A DNA stretch of 64,000 nt from Brevibacterium iodinum ATCC 49514 (GCF_900169265.1 NZ_FXYX01000002.1:159912-223911), one strand, 5' to 3'; counted from the first letter of the stretch, positions 7,415-17,703 are shown. Program-made: numbers and translations. Notes: a model not told the origin generated them from the sequence alone.

Positions 7415-8872
7415 TTAGCATTTGAACCCTTCGTCGGTGGGCCGCACGGGTGCCGGAAGCCGCGTCGACCCGGTCAGGAACCGGTCGACTTCCGCGGCCG
7501 CGGCACGGCCTTCCGCAATGGCCCAGACGATGAGCGACTGTCCGCGTCCGGCATCGCCGGCGACGAAGACTCCCGGCTGCGCCGCATAGTCTTCGGCCCG
7601 TTCGAATGCCCCACCTGCACCGGCGTCGAGATCGATCTGCGCGGTCTCCGGTCCGCTGAATCCCAGTGCCAGCAGCACGAGATCGGCCGGGATGACGTGC
7701 TCGGTGCCCGGTGTCGGGATGCGGCGGCCGTCGGCGAACTGCGTCTGTGCTACCTCGATTCCGCTCACCTTGCCCGAATCGTCTCCGACGAACCGCGTCG
7801 TCGAAGCCAGATACCGCCTGGTTCCGCCCTCCTCGTGTGAGGATTGGACCTCGAAGATCCGCGGCACCGTCGGCCACGGCGAGTCGGCACCGCGGTCGAC
7901 CGGCGGCTGGGCGCCGATGGCCAGTGTCGTCACCGAGGCGGCTCCCTGGCGCAGAGCCGTGCCCAGGCGGTCCGCTCCGGTGTCGCCGCCGCCGATGATG
8001 ACGACGTGCTTGCCGGCCGCATCGATGAACGGTGCCGAGTCTGTCGCCGAGGCCGCGTCGGACGCCTGTGCCCGGTTGGACGGCACGAGGTAGTCCATCG
8101 CGAATTCGATTCCGTCCAGTCCGCGCCCCGACAGCTCCATATCGCGCGGCACGGTGGCTCCGGTCGCCACGAGCACAGCGTCGAAGCGAGTCTGCAGTGC
8201 GGCGAAGTCGATGTCGCGGCCGATCTCGACTCCGGTTTCGAACCGAGTGCCTTCGGCACGCATCTGGGTCAGGCGGCGGTCGATATGGTGCTTCTCGAGT
8301 TTGAAGTCCGGGATGCCGTAGCGAAGCAGTCCGCCGAGGTGGTCCTCGCGTTCGAAGACGACGACCGTGTGCCCGGCTCGGGTCAGCTGCTGAGCGGCGG
8401 CGAGTCCGGCCGGTCCGGAGCCGATGACGGCGACGGTGTGCCCGGTGATCCTGTCGGGGACGTCGGGGGTGATGAGTCCGGCGGCGAATCCGTCGTCGAC
8501 GATGGAGACTTCGACCTGTTTGATCGTCACGGCGGGTTGGTTGATGCCGAGCACGCAGGCGTTCTCACACGGTGCCGGGCAGGCCCGGCCGGTGAACTCG
8601 GGGAAGTTATTCGTCGCGTGGAGCAGTTCCACAGCGCGGGAGAGCTCCCCGCGATACATGGCGTCGTTGAACTCCGGAATGAGGTTGCCCAGCGGACATC
8701 CTTGGTGGCAGAAGGGCACTCCGCAGTCCATGCAGCGAGAAGCCTGTCGGCGCAGCTGTGCCGGATCACCCTTTTCGTAGACCTCGGAGTAGTCCATGAG
8801 CCGGATCGGCACGGGCCTGCGCGCAGGGAGTTCGCGTTCGGTGGTGGTGAGGAATCCTCGCGGATCAGCCAT
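7415..8872 (-). CDS. gltD: Glutamate synthase (NADPH) small subunit
   Basis: GltD passes electrons from NADPH to GltB for glutamate synthesis. The 485-residue protein has the N-terminal cysteine clusters for 4Fe-4S centres (CMDCGVPFCHQGCPLGN near residue 48 and CPAPCENACVLG near 95). The FAD-binding loop is AVIGSGPAGLAAAQQL near 150 and the NADPH-binding loop is VVIIGGGDTGAD near 290. A final FAD motif is GVFVAGDAGRGQSLIVWAI. The ATG at 8872 overlaps the gltB stop by 8 nt, indicating translational coupling. An upstream in-frame extension was rejected because family homology starts at MADPRGFL. Confidence 0.96.
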   Translation of the reverse strand: MADPRGFLTTTERELPARRPVPIRLMDYSEVYEKGDPAQLRRQASRCMDCGVPFCHQGCPLGNLIPEFNDAMYRGELSRAVELLHATNNFPEFTGRACPAPCENACVLGINQPAVTIKQVEVSIVDDGFAAGLITPDVPDRITGHTVAVIGSGPAGLAAAQQLTRAGHTVVVFEREDHLGGLLRYGIPDFKLEKHHIDRRLTQMRAEGTRFETGVEIGRDIDFAALQTRFDAVLVATGATVPRDMELSGRGLDGIEFAMDYLVPSNRAQASDAASATDSAPFIDAAGKHVVIIGGGDTGADRLGTALRQGAASVTTLAIGAQPPVDRGADSPWPTVPRIFEVQSSHEEGGTRRYLASTTRFVGDDSGKVSGIEVAQTQFADGRRIPTPGTEHVIPADLVLLALGFSGPETAQIDLDAGAGGAFERAEDYAAQPGVFVAGDAGRGQSLIVWAIAEGRAAAAEVDRFLTGSTRLPAPVRPTDEGFKC

Positions 8873-11800
8873 GTGCGGCCTCCAGAATGGTCTGCCAGGT
8901 GTTCTCGGAATCGGCAGTTTCGCCGCGGTTCTCGAGCTCTTCCTGGATGTCTTTGATTCGCGCATAGGCGACGGGAATGATCTTGGTGAAACGGGACAGG
9001 ATGTCCTGCCCGCGGTCGAGTCCGGCCAGCAGTTCGCCGGCCAGCGGAGAACCGGTCGCCGCGACATGGTCGCTGAGCAGTCTCTGCAGGATCGGCACAT
9101 CGGAGTCGCCGATGCCGCCGAATCTGAAGACGCCAGCGGCTCGTTCCTTCGGGTTGAGTCGACTGGGGTTGAAGTCGAGGACGAAGGCCGTGCCTCCGGA
9201 CATCCCGGCCGCGAAGTTGCGTCCGGTGGGTCCGAGGATGACCGCCACTCCCCCGGTCATGTATTCGAGTCCGTGGTCTCCGATGCCTTCGACGACGGCT
9301 TCGACGCCCGAGTTGCGTACGAGGAATCTCTCGCCGACCGTTCCGGACAGGAATATCGACCCGGACGTCGCGCCGTAGCCGATGACGTTGCCGGCGATGA
9401 CATTGTGTTCCGGTCGGGTGGAGTTCTCCGGGCGCGGCGCGACGCTGATCGTGCCGCCCGACAGTCCCTTCCCGACGTAGTCATTGGCGTCGCCGCGCAG
9501 ATCGATGCTCACACCGCGCGGCATGAAGGCGCCCAGGGACTGGCCGGCCGTGCCGTTCAGGGATACGCGCACGGTTCCCGAGGGCAGCCCGTCCGCGCCG
9601 TGGGCCTGAGTCACTCGGTGGCCCAACAGGGTGCCGACCGACCGGTCCGTATTCTCCACCTCGGCATTCAGGTGCACCGGGGAGCCGGCAGCGACAGCCG
9701 CTCCTGCCTGCTCCAGCAGTCGAACGTCGAGTTCGCCCGCGAAGTCACGTGGTGTGCGCGTCTGGCTCACCCTCGCCGAGGCGGGAGCGCCGTCGAGATC
9801 GGTCGGAACCGTCAGGATCGGGGTCAGGTCGAGATCCAGTCCCGAGGCGGCCGCCCGATCTGCGTCGATGCGCAGACGTTCGACGGCGCCGATCGCCTCG
9901 TCAAGGCTGCGCAGTCCCAGCTGTGCGAGGTAGCCGCGGACCTCCTCCGCGATGAAGGTGAAGAAGTTCACGACGTGGTCGGCCTGACCGTGGAACCGTT
10001 CGCGCAGCTTCGGGTTCTGCGTGGCCACGCCGACCGGGCAGGTGTCCTGGTGGCAGACCCGCATCATGATGCATCCGGAGACGACGAGGGCAGTGGTGGC
10101 GAAGCCGAATTCCTCTGCCCCGAGCAGGGCGGCGATGATGACGTCGCGACCGGTCTTCAGCTGCCCGTCGACCTGAACGCTGATCCGTTCGCGCAGACCG
10201 TTGAGCACAAGAGTCTGCTGGGCTTCTGCCAGTCCGAGCTCCCACGGAGTTCCGGCGTGTTTGAGCGAGTTGAGAGGGCTGGCGCCCGTGCCCCCGTCAT
10301 GGCCGGAGATGAGCACGACATCGGCTCCGGCCTTCGCCACTCCGGCGGCCACAGTCCCGACTCCGATTCCGGAGACGAGTTTGACGTGGACGCGGGCGGC
10401 CGCATTGGCCCGGCCGAGGTCGTGGATGAGCTGAGCGAGGTCTTCGATGGAATAGATGTCGTGATGCGGCGGCGGCGAGATGAGACCGACTCCGGGCGTG
10501 GCGTGGCGGGTCTTCGCGATCCACGGGTACACCTTCTCCCCCGGCAGCTGACCGCCTTCGCCGGGTTTGGCACCTTGGGCCATCTTGATCTGCAGGTCGT
10601 CGGCGGCGGTGAGGTAGTGGCTGGTGACGCCGAACCGACCGGAGACGATTTGCTTGATCGCCGACCGACGTTCCGGGTCGAGCAGGCGCTCGGTGTCCTC
10701 GCCGCCCTCGCCCGTATTCGACTTTCCGCCGATCCGGTTCATCGCGATCGCCAGCGTCTCGTGTGCTTCGGCCGACAGCGAGCCGTAGCTCATGGCCCCG
10801 GTGGAGAAGCGACGCATGATGGCTTCGGCGGGTTCGACTTCGGAGATGTCGATCGGTCCCGATTCAGTCGGGACCAGGTCGAAGAGCCCGCGCAGAGTCA
10901 TCAGCTCGGCGGACTGTTCGTCGACGGCACGCGTGTACTGGCGGAAGATGTCGAAGCGACCGGTGGCCGTCGAATGCTGCAGTTTGAAGATGGTCTCCGG
11001 GTTGAACAGGTGCCCCGGGCCTTCCCTCCGCCACTGGAATTCTCCGCCGACGAGCAGGTTCCGGTGCGCCGGACGCGGATGGTCCTCACGATAGGCATCG
11101 GCGTGCCGCGCCGTCGTCTCGGCCGCGATGTCGTCCAGCGTCTTGCCGCCGAGCTGATGCGGGGTCGAGGTGAAGTGCTCATCGATGACCGAATCGGCCA
11201 GTCCGAGAGCCTCGAAGGTCTGCGCCCCGTGGTAGGACTGGACGGTCGAGATGCCCATCTTCGACATGATCTTCAGCAGGCCCTTATTCAGCGCCGTGAG
11301 CACATTGGCCACGGCCGCTTCGGCGCTGATGCCTCGGATCCGTTCGGACGTGACAAGATCCTCGGCCGATTCCATCAGCAGATACGGGTTGACCGCCGAG
11401 GCGCCGAAGGACACAAGCGTGGCCGCATGGTGGACCTCGCGAACATCTCCGGCTTCGACGATGATGCTCACCTGCGTGCGGCTGCGCTCGCGGACGAGGT
11501 GGTGGTGCAGGGCGGAGGTGAGAAGCAGCGACGGGATCGGCGCGTATTCCGAGTTCGACTCCCGGTCCGTGAGGATGAGGAACACTGCGCCCTCGGCGAC
11601 CGCGGCGCTCGCCTCCGCACACAGGTCGGCGAGGCGAGAAGCCATCGCGTCCTCACCGGCGCCGACCGGGTACAGACCCGACAGCGTCACCGAGGGACGG
11701 GTGATTCCCTCGCCGAGGTGGCTGCCTGACAGGTGCGCGATCGCCGTGAGCTCGTCGTTGTCGATCACCGGCCGCTCGAGCAGGATATGTGCGGAGTCCG

Positions 11801-13559
11801 GCCCGGTGGAGCACAGCAGGTTGCCTTCGCGGCCGATTCCGGCCGACATGCTCGTGACGATGTCCTCGCGGATGGAGTCCAGCGGCGGGTTCGTCACTTG
11901 GGCGAAGTTCTGGTGGAAGTGGTCGAAGAGCAGCCGAGGGCGGGTACTCAGCGCCGCGATCGCGGTGTCGCTGCCCATCGCGCCCAGCGGCTCGGCCCCG
12001 GTTTCGGCCATCGGGGCGATGAGCACACGCAGCTCTTCCTCCGTGTATCCGAAGGTCCGCTGTCGTCTCCGAACCGAGGCGCCGGGGTGGCTGACGTGGA
12101 CGCGGGTGGGCAGTTCGGCCAGTCGGGTGGCCGAGGCGTCGACCCAATCCCGGTAGGGATGTTCGGTGGCGAGGCTGTTCTTGATCTCCGTGTCGGAGAT
12201 GATGCGTCCGGCCTCCACATCGACGAGGAACATCCTGCCGGGGGTCAGGCGTCCGCGGGCGGTGACTTCGGCTTCGGGCAGGTCGACGACTCCGGCCTCG
12301 CTGGCGAGCACGACGGTGTCCTCGGTCATGATGTACCGGGCCGGGCGCAGGCCGTTGCGGTCAAGCACGGCTCCGGCGAGTCGGCCGTCGGTGAAGGCGA
12401 CGCAGGCCGGCCCGTCCCAGGGCTCCATGAGCAGCGAGTGGTATTCGTAGAAGGCCCGCCGCTCCTCGGACATGGCCGGGTTGTTCTCCCAGGCTTCGGG
12501 AATCATCATCAGCATGGCCTGCGGCAGCGACCGGCCGGAGGCGACCATGAGTTCGAGTACCGAGTTGAAAGAGGCGGAGTCCGAGGCTCCGGCGGGAATG
12601 ATCGGGAAGATCCGCTCGAGTCCCTTGGACGTCCCTGCGACCGGAGATTCGAGGAGGTCGCTGGCCAGGGCGGATTCGCGTGCCTGCATCCAGTTCCGGT
12701 TGCCGCGCACCGTGTTGATCTCGCCGTTGTGGGCGATCGTGCCGAACGGCTGTGCCAGCTGCCAGGAGGGAAAGGTGTTTGTGGAGAACCGGGAGTGGAC
12801 GAGAGCGATCGCCGAGGTGAGGCGTTCGTCGCCGAGTTCGGTGAAGAAGCGGTCGAGCTGGGCCGTGGAGAGCATTCCTTTGAACGTCAGCGTCGTCGGC
12901 GTCAGCGACGGGAAGTAGAGGCCGGCGTTGTCGAGTCGCTTCCGCACGATGAACGCCCGGCGAGCGAGATCGTTCTCATCACGGGCGGGATGGTTCTCAT
13001 CACAGCCGAAGAACACGTAGCGCATGGACGGCATGGTCTCGGCGGCGATCCGACCGAGCACTCCGGGGTCGACGGCCGCGGATTCCACGTGGAGGACCTG
13101 CAGTCCCTCTTCCGCGGCGATCCTGGACACGAGTGCGTCCTGATCGACGCCTGCGGCGTCAACGCTGAAATCGGGCTGCGTCTCCGGGGTGAGCGGGGCG
13201 GTGACGGCGTTGAGATCGGCTGCGTAGTCCTGAGCGAAGAAGCCGATGCCCATGGCATAGCTGCCCGGCGCCGGAAGTGAGATTCCGGATTCACCGAGAA
13301 CGGCGGCGAAGTAGTCGTGCGGGATCTGGATGGTCAGTCCGGCACCGTCTCCGGTCCCGTCGTCGGAACCGATTCCGCCGCGGTGTTCGAGCCTGCGCAG
13401 AGCGTCGAGGGCCTGGGTGATGACCGTGTGGTCGGCTCCACCCCTGTAACGGGCGATGAGGGCCAGACCGCAGTTGTCGTGTTCGAGCGCCGGATCGTAG
13501 AGCCCGATGCGGCCAGGTGGGGCCGTGGTCTTGGGGGTCGACTGAGCGCTGTGGTTCAT
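8865..13559 (-). CDS. gltB: Glutamate synthase (NADPH) large subunit
   Basis: GltB transfers the amide of glutamine to 2-oxoglutarate, yielding two glutamates. At 1564 residues it has the normal four-domain length. The amidotransferase nucleophile is the cysteine in EHDNCGLALIA near residue 30, so about 29 residues are presumably removed on maturation. The FMN-binding barrel contains VKLVSGIGVGTVAAGVAKAG and HDGGTGASPLNSLKHAG. The 3Fe-4S cysteines lie in CIMMRVCHQDTCPVGVATQ, and the C-terminal beta-helix contains the glycine repeats near YGATSGSIFL. GAGAAGG stands about 7 nt upstream of the ATG. A palindrome lies about 90 nt upstream and may regulate it. Confidence 0.97.
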   Translation of the reverse strand: MNHSAQSTPKTTAPPGRIGLYDPALEHDNCGLALIARYRGGADHTVITQALDALRRLEHRGGIGSDDGTGDGAGLTIQIPHDYFAAVLGESGISLPAPGSYAMGIGFFAQDYAADLNAVTAPLTPETQPDFSVDAAGVDQDALVSRIAAEEGLQVLHVESAAVDPGVLGRIAAETMPSMRYVFFGCDENHPARDENDLARRAFIVRKRLDNAGLYFPSLTPTTLTFKGMLSTAQLDRFFTELGDERLTSAIALVHSRFSTNTFPSWQLAQPFGTIAHNGEINTVRGNRNWMQARESALASDLLESPVAGTSKGLERIFPIIPAGASDSASFNSVLELMVASGRSLPQAMLMMIPEAWENNPAMSEERRAFYEYHSLLMEPWDGPACVAFTDGRLAGAVLDRNGLRPARYIMTEDTVVLASEAGVVDLPEAEVTARGRLTPGRMFLVDVEAGRIISDTEIKNSLATEHPYRDWVDASATRLAELPTRVHVSHPGASVRRRQRTFGYTEEELRVLIAPMAETGAEPLGAMGSDTAIAALSTRPRLLFDHFHQNFAQVTNPPLDSIREDIVTSMSAGIGREGNLLCSTGPDSAHILLERPVIDNDELTAIAHLSGSHLGEGITRPSVTLSGLYPVGAGEDAMASRLADLCAEASAAVAEGAVFLILTDRESNSEYAPIPSLLLTSALHHHLVRERSRTQVSIIVEAGDVREVHHAATLVSFGASAVNPYLLMESAEDLVTSERIRGISAEAAVANVLTALNKGLLKIMSKMGISTVQSYHGAQTFEALGLADSVIDEHFTSTPHQLGGKTLDDIAAETTARHADAYREDHPRPAHRNLLVGGEFQWRREGPGHLFNPETIFKLQHSTATGRFDIFRQYTRAVDEQSAELMTLRGLFDLVPTESGPIDISEVEPAEAIMRRFSTGAMSYGSLSAEAHETLAIAMNRIGGKSNTGEGGEDTERLLDPERRSAIKQIVSGRFGVTSHYLTAADDLQIKMAQGAKPGEGGQLPGEKVYPWIAKTRHATPGVGLISPPPHHDIYSIEDLAQLIHDLGRANAAARVHVKLVSGIGVGTVAAGVAKAGADVVLISGHDGGTGASPLNSLKHAGTPWELGLAEAQQTLVLNGLRERISVQVDGQLKTGRDVIIAALLGAEEFGFATTALVVSGCIMMRVCHQDTCPVGVATQNPKLRERFHGQADHVVNFFTFIAEEVRGYLAQLGLRSLDEAIGAVERLRIDADRAAASGLDLDLTPILTVPTDLDGAPASARVSQTRTPRDFAGELDVRLLEQAGAAVAAGSPVHLNAEVENTDRSVGTLLGHRVTQAHGADGLPSGTVRVSLNGTAGQSLGAFMPRGVSIDLRGDANDYVGKGLSGGTISVAPRPENSTRPEHNVIAGNVIGYGATSGSIFLSGTVGERFLVRNSGVEAVVEGIGDHGLEYMTGGVAVILGPTGRNFAAGMSGGTAFVLDFNPSRLNPKERAAGVFRFGGIGDSDVPILQRLLSDHVAATGSPLAGELLAGLDRGQDILSRFTKIIPVAYARIKDIQEELENRGETADSENTWQTILEAAHG

Positions 13560-13647
13560 ATGCTGCCTTCTCGGTGTTGAGTGCTTTCCGAAAAGACGGC
13601 GCTGTCCCTTGCGGTGTGGACAAGTCCGAAAAACAGCGTTTCCGAAC

Positions 13648-13675
13648 CCGGCTGTGAGATCACTCTCACAGCCGG
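13648..13675. promoter_or_regulatory. 12-bp palindromic stem between lgt and gltB
   Basis: CCGGCTGTGAGA and its exact complement enclose a 4-nt loop. It lies between the end of the trp operon (lgt stop 13745) and the gltB start (13559). It could be the operon terminator, as a T run follows about 13 nt later, or an operator for gltBD. Sequence alone does not decide. Confidence 0.5.
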
Positions 13676-13744
13676 AGACCTAACTTACACCATGTGCAAT
13701 TTCAGAAAAAGCAGACAAAGGCACGAACAGCGAACCAATTCGTC

Positions 13745-14779
13745 TCATTTGTTGGACGTTTGCGGGTTCTCTTCGTGGGAGGCAGGCGCCGAATTTCCGC
13801 GCACATCGGGCACGATCGAGATCGCCGAGGTCACGGCGCCGAAGAAACCGAAGCTGTGGCGACCACTGAGATCGATGTCTGATTCGCGCTCGATCTCCAT
13901 ATCGTCAGCTGCGGCGACGGGCACGTCCGCGCTCGCGCGGTCATCGGGGTCGGCCACCCGCGCTACGGAAGGCAGCGGGGCTCCGGAGGCTGCGGCCGCC
14001 TCGGCGATATTGGGTGCATTGATCTCAAAGGTGTGCTTTCCGCGGCGATGGCGGCGCAGCAGGGTCCGGGACCCGTGCATGTAGACACCGGTCTCATAAG
14101 TGCGGTGACGCAGTCGGGAGACGATGAGCCAGCCGAGGCCGAGGAGCAGGGCGAGGATGGCCGTCCACACGTTGAACGGCAGCCCGAGGAGCAGGCGCGC
14201 GTCCTCGGCCGCGGGGGTGCCGATCCGCAGGGCCTCGAGCAGAATGCGGCCGAGGCCGAACAGGCACAGATACAGGGCGAAGACCTGTCCGTAGCCGAGC
14301 CGGAGGCGTTTGGAGACGATGATGAGCACAACACAGGCGATGAGGTTCCACGCCGATTCGGTGAGCACCGTGACCAGTTCGAGGCGACCGTCGAACCAAT
14401 CGCTGAAGGCTCCGGCGACGTGGCCGAGGATGAGCCCCGGTGCGACCGAGTCGAGCAGCGGTCGGAGCCTGATGCCTTGGATGCGGGTGAGCACCCAGAC
14501 GGAGAGGAGACCGAGGATGGTGGCTCCCCAGAAGCTGAACCCGCCGTCCCAGACCGCCAGCGCCCGCAGCGGGCTGCCGTCGGGGCCGAAGTAGGTGTCC
14601 GGCGCCGAGAGCAGATGTCCGAGACGTCCGCCGATGATTGCCGCGGGCAGACCGACGACCGTGATGGCCCACAGGTCTCCCTTATGGCCGCCGCGGGCGC
14701 GCCATTGGATGCCTGTCATCCACAGCGCGAGCCCGATGCCGAGGACAGTGAAGACGACCCATGCCGGGCTGAAGCTCAT
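13745..14779 (-). CDS. Degenerate prolipoprotein diacylglyceryl transferase homologue
   Basis: This 344-residue membrane protein resembles Lgt, which attaches diacylglycerol to the lipobox cysteine of prolipoproteins. It keeps the overall fold: WDGGFSFWGATILG near residue 78, TESAWNL in the fifth helix region, and LFGLGRILLEALRIG with the later conserved Arg. The hallmark Gly-Arg-x-Gly-Asn-Phe-x-Asn motif is replaced by GHVAGAFSDWFDG, and the loop before the HPT-x-x-YE motif is missing. The tail of about 100 residues is charged and low in complexity. The ATG at 14779 overlaps the trpA stop (ATGA) with GAAGGG upstream. lgt follows trpA in other actinobacteria, but this copy may lack that activity. 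Confidence 0.8.
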   Translation of the reverse strand: MSFSPAWVVFTVLGIGLALWMTGIQWRARGGHKGDLWAITVVGLPAAIIGGRLGHLLSAPDTYFGPDGSPLRALAVWDGGFSFWGATILGLLSVWVLTRIQGIRLRPLLDSVAPGLILGHVAGAFSDWFDGRLELVTVLTESAWNLIACVVLIIVSKRLRLGYGQVFALYLCLFGLGRILLEALRIGTPAAEDARLLLGLPFNVWTAILALLLGLGWLIVSRLRHRTYETGVYMHGSRTLLRRHRRGKHTFEINAPNIAEAAAASGAPLPSVARVADPDDRASADVPVAAADDMEIERESDIDLSGRHSFGFFGAVTSAISIVPDVRGNSAPASHEENPQTSNK

Positions 14780-15567
14780 GCACACCCTTCAGCGAGCTCG
14801 GCGGCGAGGCGACCGACTCCGGCCACTCCTTCGGAGTTCAGCGCCCGGACGAGGGCGGAGCCGACGATGACGCCGTCAGCGTATTCGGCGACCTCGGCAG
14901 CCTGTTCGCGGTTCGACACGCCGAGGCCGACGCAGGCGCGTTCGGCTCCGGCTTCCTTAAGCCGGGCGACGAGGTCGCGGGCATGGTTGTCGACTTCGGA
15001 GCGGACGCCGGTGACTCCCATGGTCGAGGCCGCGTAGACGAATCCGGAGCTGTGCTCGACGATGCGGGCCAGTCGCTCCGGCGTCGACGAAGGGGCGGCG
15101 AGGAAGATGCGGTCGAGGTGGTGCTTTTCCGAGGCGGCCAGCCATGGTCCTGCCTCCTCGGGGATGAGATCGGGGGTGACGATGCCGCCGCCTCCGGCGG
15201 AGGCGAGATCGCGGGCGAAGCTGTCGATGCCGTACTGGAGCACGAGGTTCCAGTAGCTCATGACGACGGCGGTGCCGCCGGCTGCTGCGATTGCTTCGAC
15301 CGCGGTGAAGACATCGGAGGTGCGCACCCCGTTGTCAAGTGCCGCCTCACCGGCGCGCTGGATGACAGGGCCGTCCATTCCGGGGTCGGAATACGGCAGA
15401 CCGACCTCGATGATGTCGACGCCGTTGCGGACGAGTTCGACCATGGCCTCTGTCGAACCGGCCACGGTCGGGAAGCCGACGGGCAGGTAGGCGATGAGTG
15501 CGGCCTTGCGGCCCGCCTCGGCGACGGCGTCGAGGGTGGTTCCTGTGCGTGGACCTGAGTACGTCAT
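14776..15567 (-). CDS. trpA: Tryptophan synthase alpha subunit
   Basis: TrpA cleaves indole-3-glycerol phosphate to indole and glyceraldehyde 3-phosphate and channels indole to TrpB. The 263-residue TIM barrel has the catalytic Glu in [21 protein letters not shown], where the following Asp is the second catalytic residue. The phosphate-binding segments are [11 protein letters not shown] and VGLGVSN. The ATG at 15567 overlaps the trpB stop as ATGA, and homology begins there, so an in-frame upstream extension was rejected. Confidence 0.96.
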   Translation of the reverse strand: MTYSGPRTGTTLDAVAEAGRKAALIAYLPVGFPTVAGSTEAMVELVRNGVDIIEVGLPYSDPGMDGPVIQRAGEAALDNGVRTSDVFTAVEAIAAAGGTAVVMSYWNLVLQYGIDSFARDLASAGGGGIVTPDLIPEEAGPWLAASEKHHLDRIFLAAPSSTPERLARIVEHSSGFVYAASTMGVTGVRSEVDNHARDLVARLKEAGAERACVGLGVSNREQAAEVAEYADGVIVGSALVRALNSEGVAGVGRLAAELAEGCA

Positions 15568-16778
15568 ACCTGCACCGCTCCTTCGTCGATGTAGTCGAAC
15601 CATTTCGCGGCGGTCGTCATATCCTTGTCGCCGCGGCCGGAGAGATTGACCAGCAGGACCGCGTCGGGTCCGAGCTCACGGCCGATGCGCATGGCTCCGG
15701 CCAGGGCGTGAGCGGATTCGATGGCAGGGATGATGCCCTCCGTGCGGGAAAGCAGTCGCATGGCCTCCATCGCCTCCTCGTCGACGACGGGTTCGTACGT
15801 CACGCGCCCGGTGTCGTGGAGGTGGGAGTGCTCGGGGCCGACCGACGGGTAGTCGAGTCCGGCGGAGACCGAGTGGGAGGCCTGCGTCTGACCGTCGGCA
15901 TCCTGGAGGATGTAGGTGGCGGAGCCGTGGAGGACACCGGGGCGTCCGCCGGAGAACCGGGCGGCGTGATGGCCGGAATCGACTCCTTCGCCGCCGGCTT
16001 CGAAGCCGAAGATCTTCACGTCCGCATCGCCCAGGAAGGCGGCGAAGAGTCCCATCGCGTTCGATCCGCCGCCGACGCAGGCGCAGACGGCGTCGGGCAG
16101 GCGACCGGCCATCTCCTGGATCTGTTCGCGGGCTTCGACCCCGATGACGTTCTGGAAGGAGCGGACCATCGCCGGGAACGGGTGAGGACCGGCGACCGTG
16201 CCGATGACATAGTGGGTGTCATCGACGTTGGCCACCCAGTCGCGCATGGCTTCGTTCATCGCGTCCTTGAGAGTGCGGGTGCCGTTGGTCACGGCGTTGA
16301 CCGTGGCTCCGAGCAGACGCATACGTGCGACATTGAGGGCCTGGCGCTGAGTGTCCTCCTCGCCCATGTAGACCACGCAGGACATGTCGAGCAGGGCCGC
16401 GGCGGTCGCCGTGGCGACTCCGTGCTGTCCGGCTCCGGTCTCGGCGATGAGACGGGTCTTGCCCATCCGCTTGGCCAGCAGAGCCTGCGCCAGGGCGTTG
16501 TTGATCTTGTGGCTGCCCGTGTGGTTGAGGTCTTCGCGTTTGAGGAACACTCGAGCACCGCCGCAGTGCTCGCCGAAGCGAGCGGCCTCGGTGAGCAGAG
16601 AGGGCCGGCCGATGTAGCTGCGCTGCAGAGTGAGGAGTTCGTCGGTGAAGGCCGGATCCACCTGGGATTTGCGCCAGGTCTCTTCGATCTCGTCGAGTGC
16701 CGGGATCAGCGCTTCGGGGATGAACCTGCCTCCGAACTCTCCGAAGTACGGTCCGGTCTCCTCGCTCAAATCGGTCAT
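15564..16778 (-). CDS. trpB: Tryptophan synthase beta subunit
   Basis: TrpB condenses indole with serine using pyridoxal phosphate. The 404-residue protein starts [20 protein letters not shown], a normal TrpB1 N-terminus. It carries the PLP lysine in [14 protein letters not shown] near residue 94, the catalytic Glu in [13 protein letters not shown] near residue 117, and the phosphate-binding loop [10 protein letters not shown] near 240. The 127-nt gap to trpC upstream contains a perfect 8-bp hairpin (16871-16895) without a U tract. Confidence 0.97.
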   Translation of the reverse strand: MTDLSEETGPYFGEFGGRFIPEALIPALDEIEETWRKSQVDPAFTDELLTLQRSYIGRPSLLTEAARFGEHCGGARVFLKREDLNHTGSHKINNALAQALLAKRMGKTRLIAETGAGQHGVATATAAALLDMSCVVYMGEEDTQRQALNVARMRLLGATVNAVTNGTRTLKDAMNEAMRDWVANVDDTHYVIGTVAGPHPFPAMVRSFQNVIGVEAREQIQEMAGRLPDAVCACVGGGSNAMGLFAAFLGDADVKIFGFEAGGEGVDSGHHAARFSGGRPGVLHGSATYILQDADGQTQASHSVSAGLDYPSVGPEHSHLHDTGRVTYEPVVDEEAMEAMRLLSRTEGIIPAIESAHALAGAMRIGRELGPDAVLLVNLSGRGDKDMTTAAKWFDYIDEGAVQV

Positions 16779-16905
16779 TGCGGTCCTTTTCGATCTCCTC
16801 GTGGCGCCGGCCTGTGGGGCGGAGAGACTCCGCCTCACCGGACGCCGGAATGGGTGCAGTGTCAGCCCATCGTCGGCCACGTGCAGCGGCCGACGCGGGC
16901 AGGGT

Positions 16906-17703
16906 TCAGGATGCGGACAGGGAGCGGCGTTCCCGGCCGAGTGCGGTGTACTCCTCGACTGCGGCCTGCGGGCGGCCGCCGGTGACGAGGGCTTCGCCGA
17001 CGAGCACGAGGTCGGCTCCGGAGTCCGCGTACTTCGATACCTCGGCCGCTCCGGCGACGCCGGACTCGGCCACCAGGGCGCAGCCGCCGGGAGCGAGTTC
17101 GGCCAGGGGCGCGAACCGGTCGGTGTCGACGCTGAGATCCTTGAGGTTGCGGGTGTTCACGCCGATGAGTTCGGCACCGAGCTCCGTCGCGATCTCCAGC
17201 TCTTCGCGATTGTGGGTCTCGACGAGCGCCGTCATCCCCAGTTCCGTGGCCAGGGCATGGAACTCGCCCAGCTGCACGGGATCGAGTGCTGCGACGATGA
17301 GCAGAACGATATCGGCACCGTGGGCACGGGCCTCATGGAACTGATATTCGTCGACCATGAAGTCCTTGCGCAGGACCGGAATGTCCACGGCCGCGCGCAC
17401 CGAGTCGAGGTCGGCGAGACTGCCGTTGAAGCGGCGGGATTCCGTGAGCACGCTGATGGCTCGGGCTCCCCCGGCGGCGTACAGACCGGCGAGCGTGCCC
17501 GGGTCGGGGATCTCGGCGAGGTCACCGCGGGAGGGTGACTTCCGCTTGACTTCGGCGATGACGCCGAAGTCGGCGGACAGGTCGAAGGGGCGGACCGGTT
17601 CGGCCGCCGCGGCCCGCGCGGTGATCTCGCTCAGCGGAACCTCGTTCCGGCGCGCCTGCAGATCTTCCCGCACACCGGAGATGATGTCGATGAGGACTGT
17701 CAT
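16906..17703 (-). CDS. trpC: Indole-3-glycerol phosphate synthase
   Basis: TrpC closes the indole ring of carboxyphenylaminodeoxyribulose phosphate. The 265-residue barrel contains the expected catalytic lysines in [14 protein letters not shown] and [12 protein letters not shown], the Glu in [11 protein letters not shown], and [13 protein letters not shown] and LVAESGV near the phosphate site. It is a monofunctional TrpC with no fused TrpF. The ATG at 17703 overlaps the upstream membrane-protein stop as ATGA. Confidence 0.96.
   Translation of the reverse strand: MTVLIDIISGVREDLQARRNEVPLSEITARAAAAEPVRPFDLSADFGVIAEVKRKSPSRGDLAEIPDPGTLAGLYAAGGARAISVLTESRRFNGSLADLDSVRAAVDIPVLRKDFMVDEYQFHEARAHGADIVLLIVAALDPVQLGEFHALATELGMTALVETHNREELEIATELGAELIGVNTRNLKDLSVDTDRFAPLAELAPGGCALVAESGVAGAAEVSKYADSGADLVLVGEALVTGGRPQAAVEEYTALGRERRSLSAS

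Noticed and set aside
8796..11729. A 977-codon open frame on the plus strand opposite gltB
   Set aside because: It is antisense to a gene with full GltB conservation. Long antisense frames are expected in GC-rich DNA, and its translation has no family features.
13616..13624. A DnaA-box-like TTGTCCACA upstream of gltB, and similar TGTCCACA sequences near 63425-63470
   Set aside because: Isolated 8-9-mers without clustering, an AT-rich unwinding region or dnaA/dnaN nearby; no evidence for an origin.
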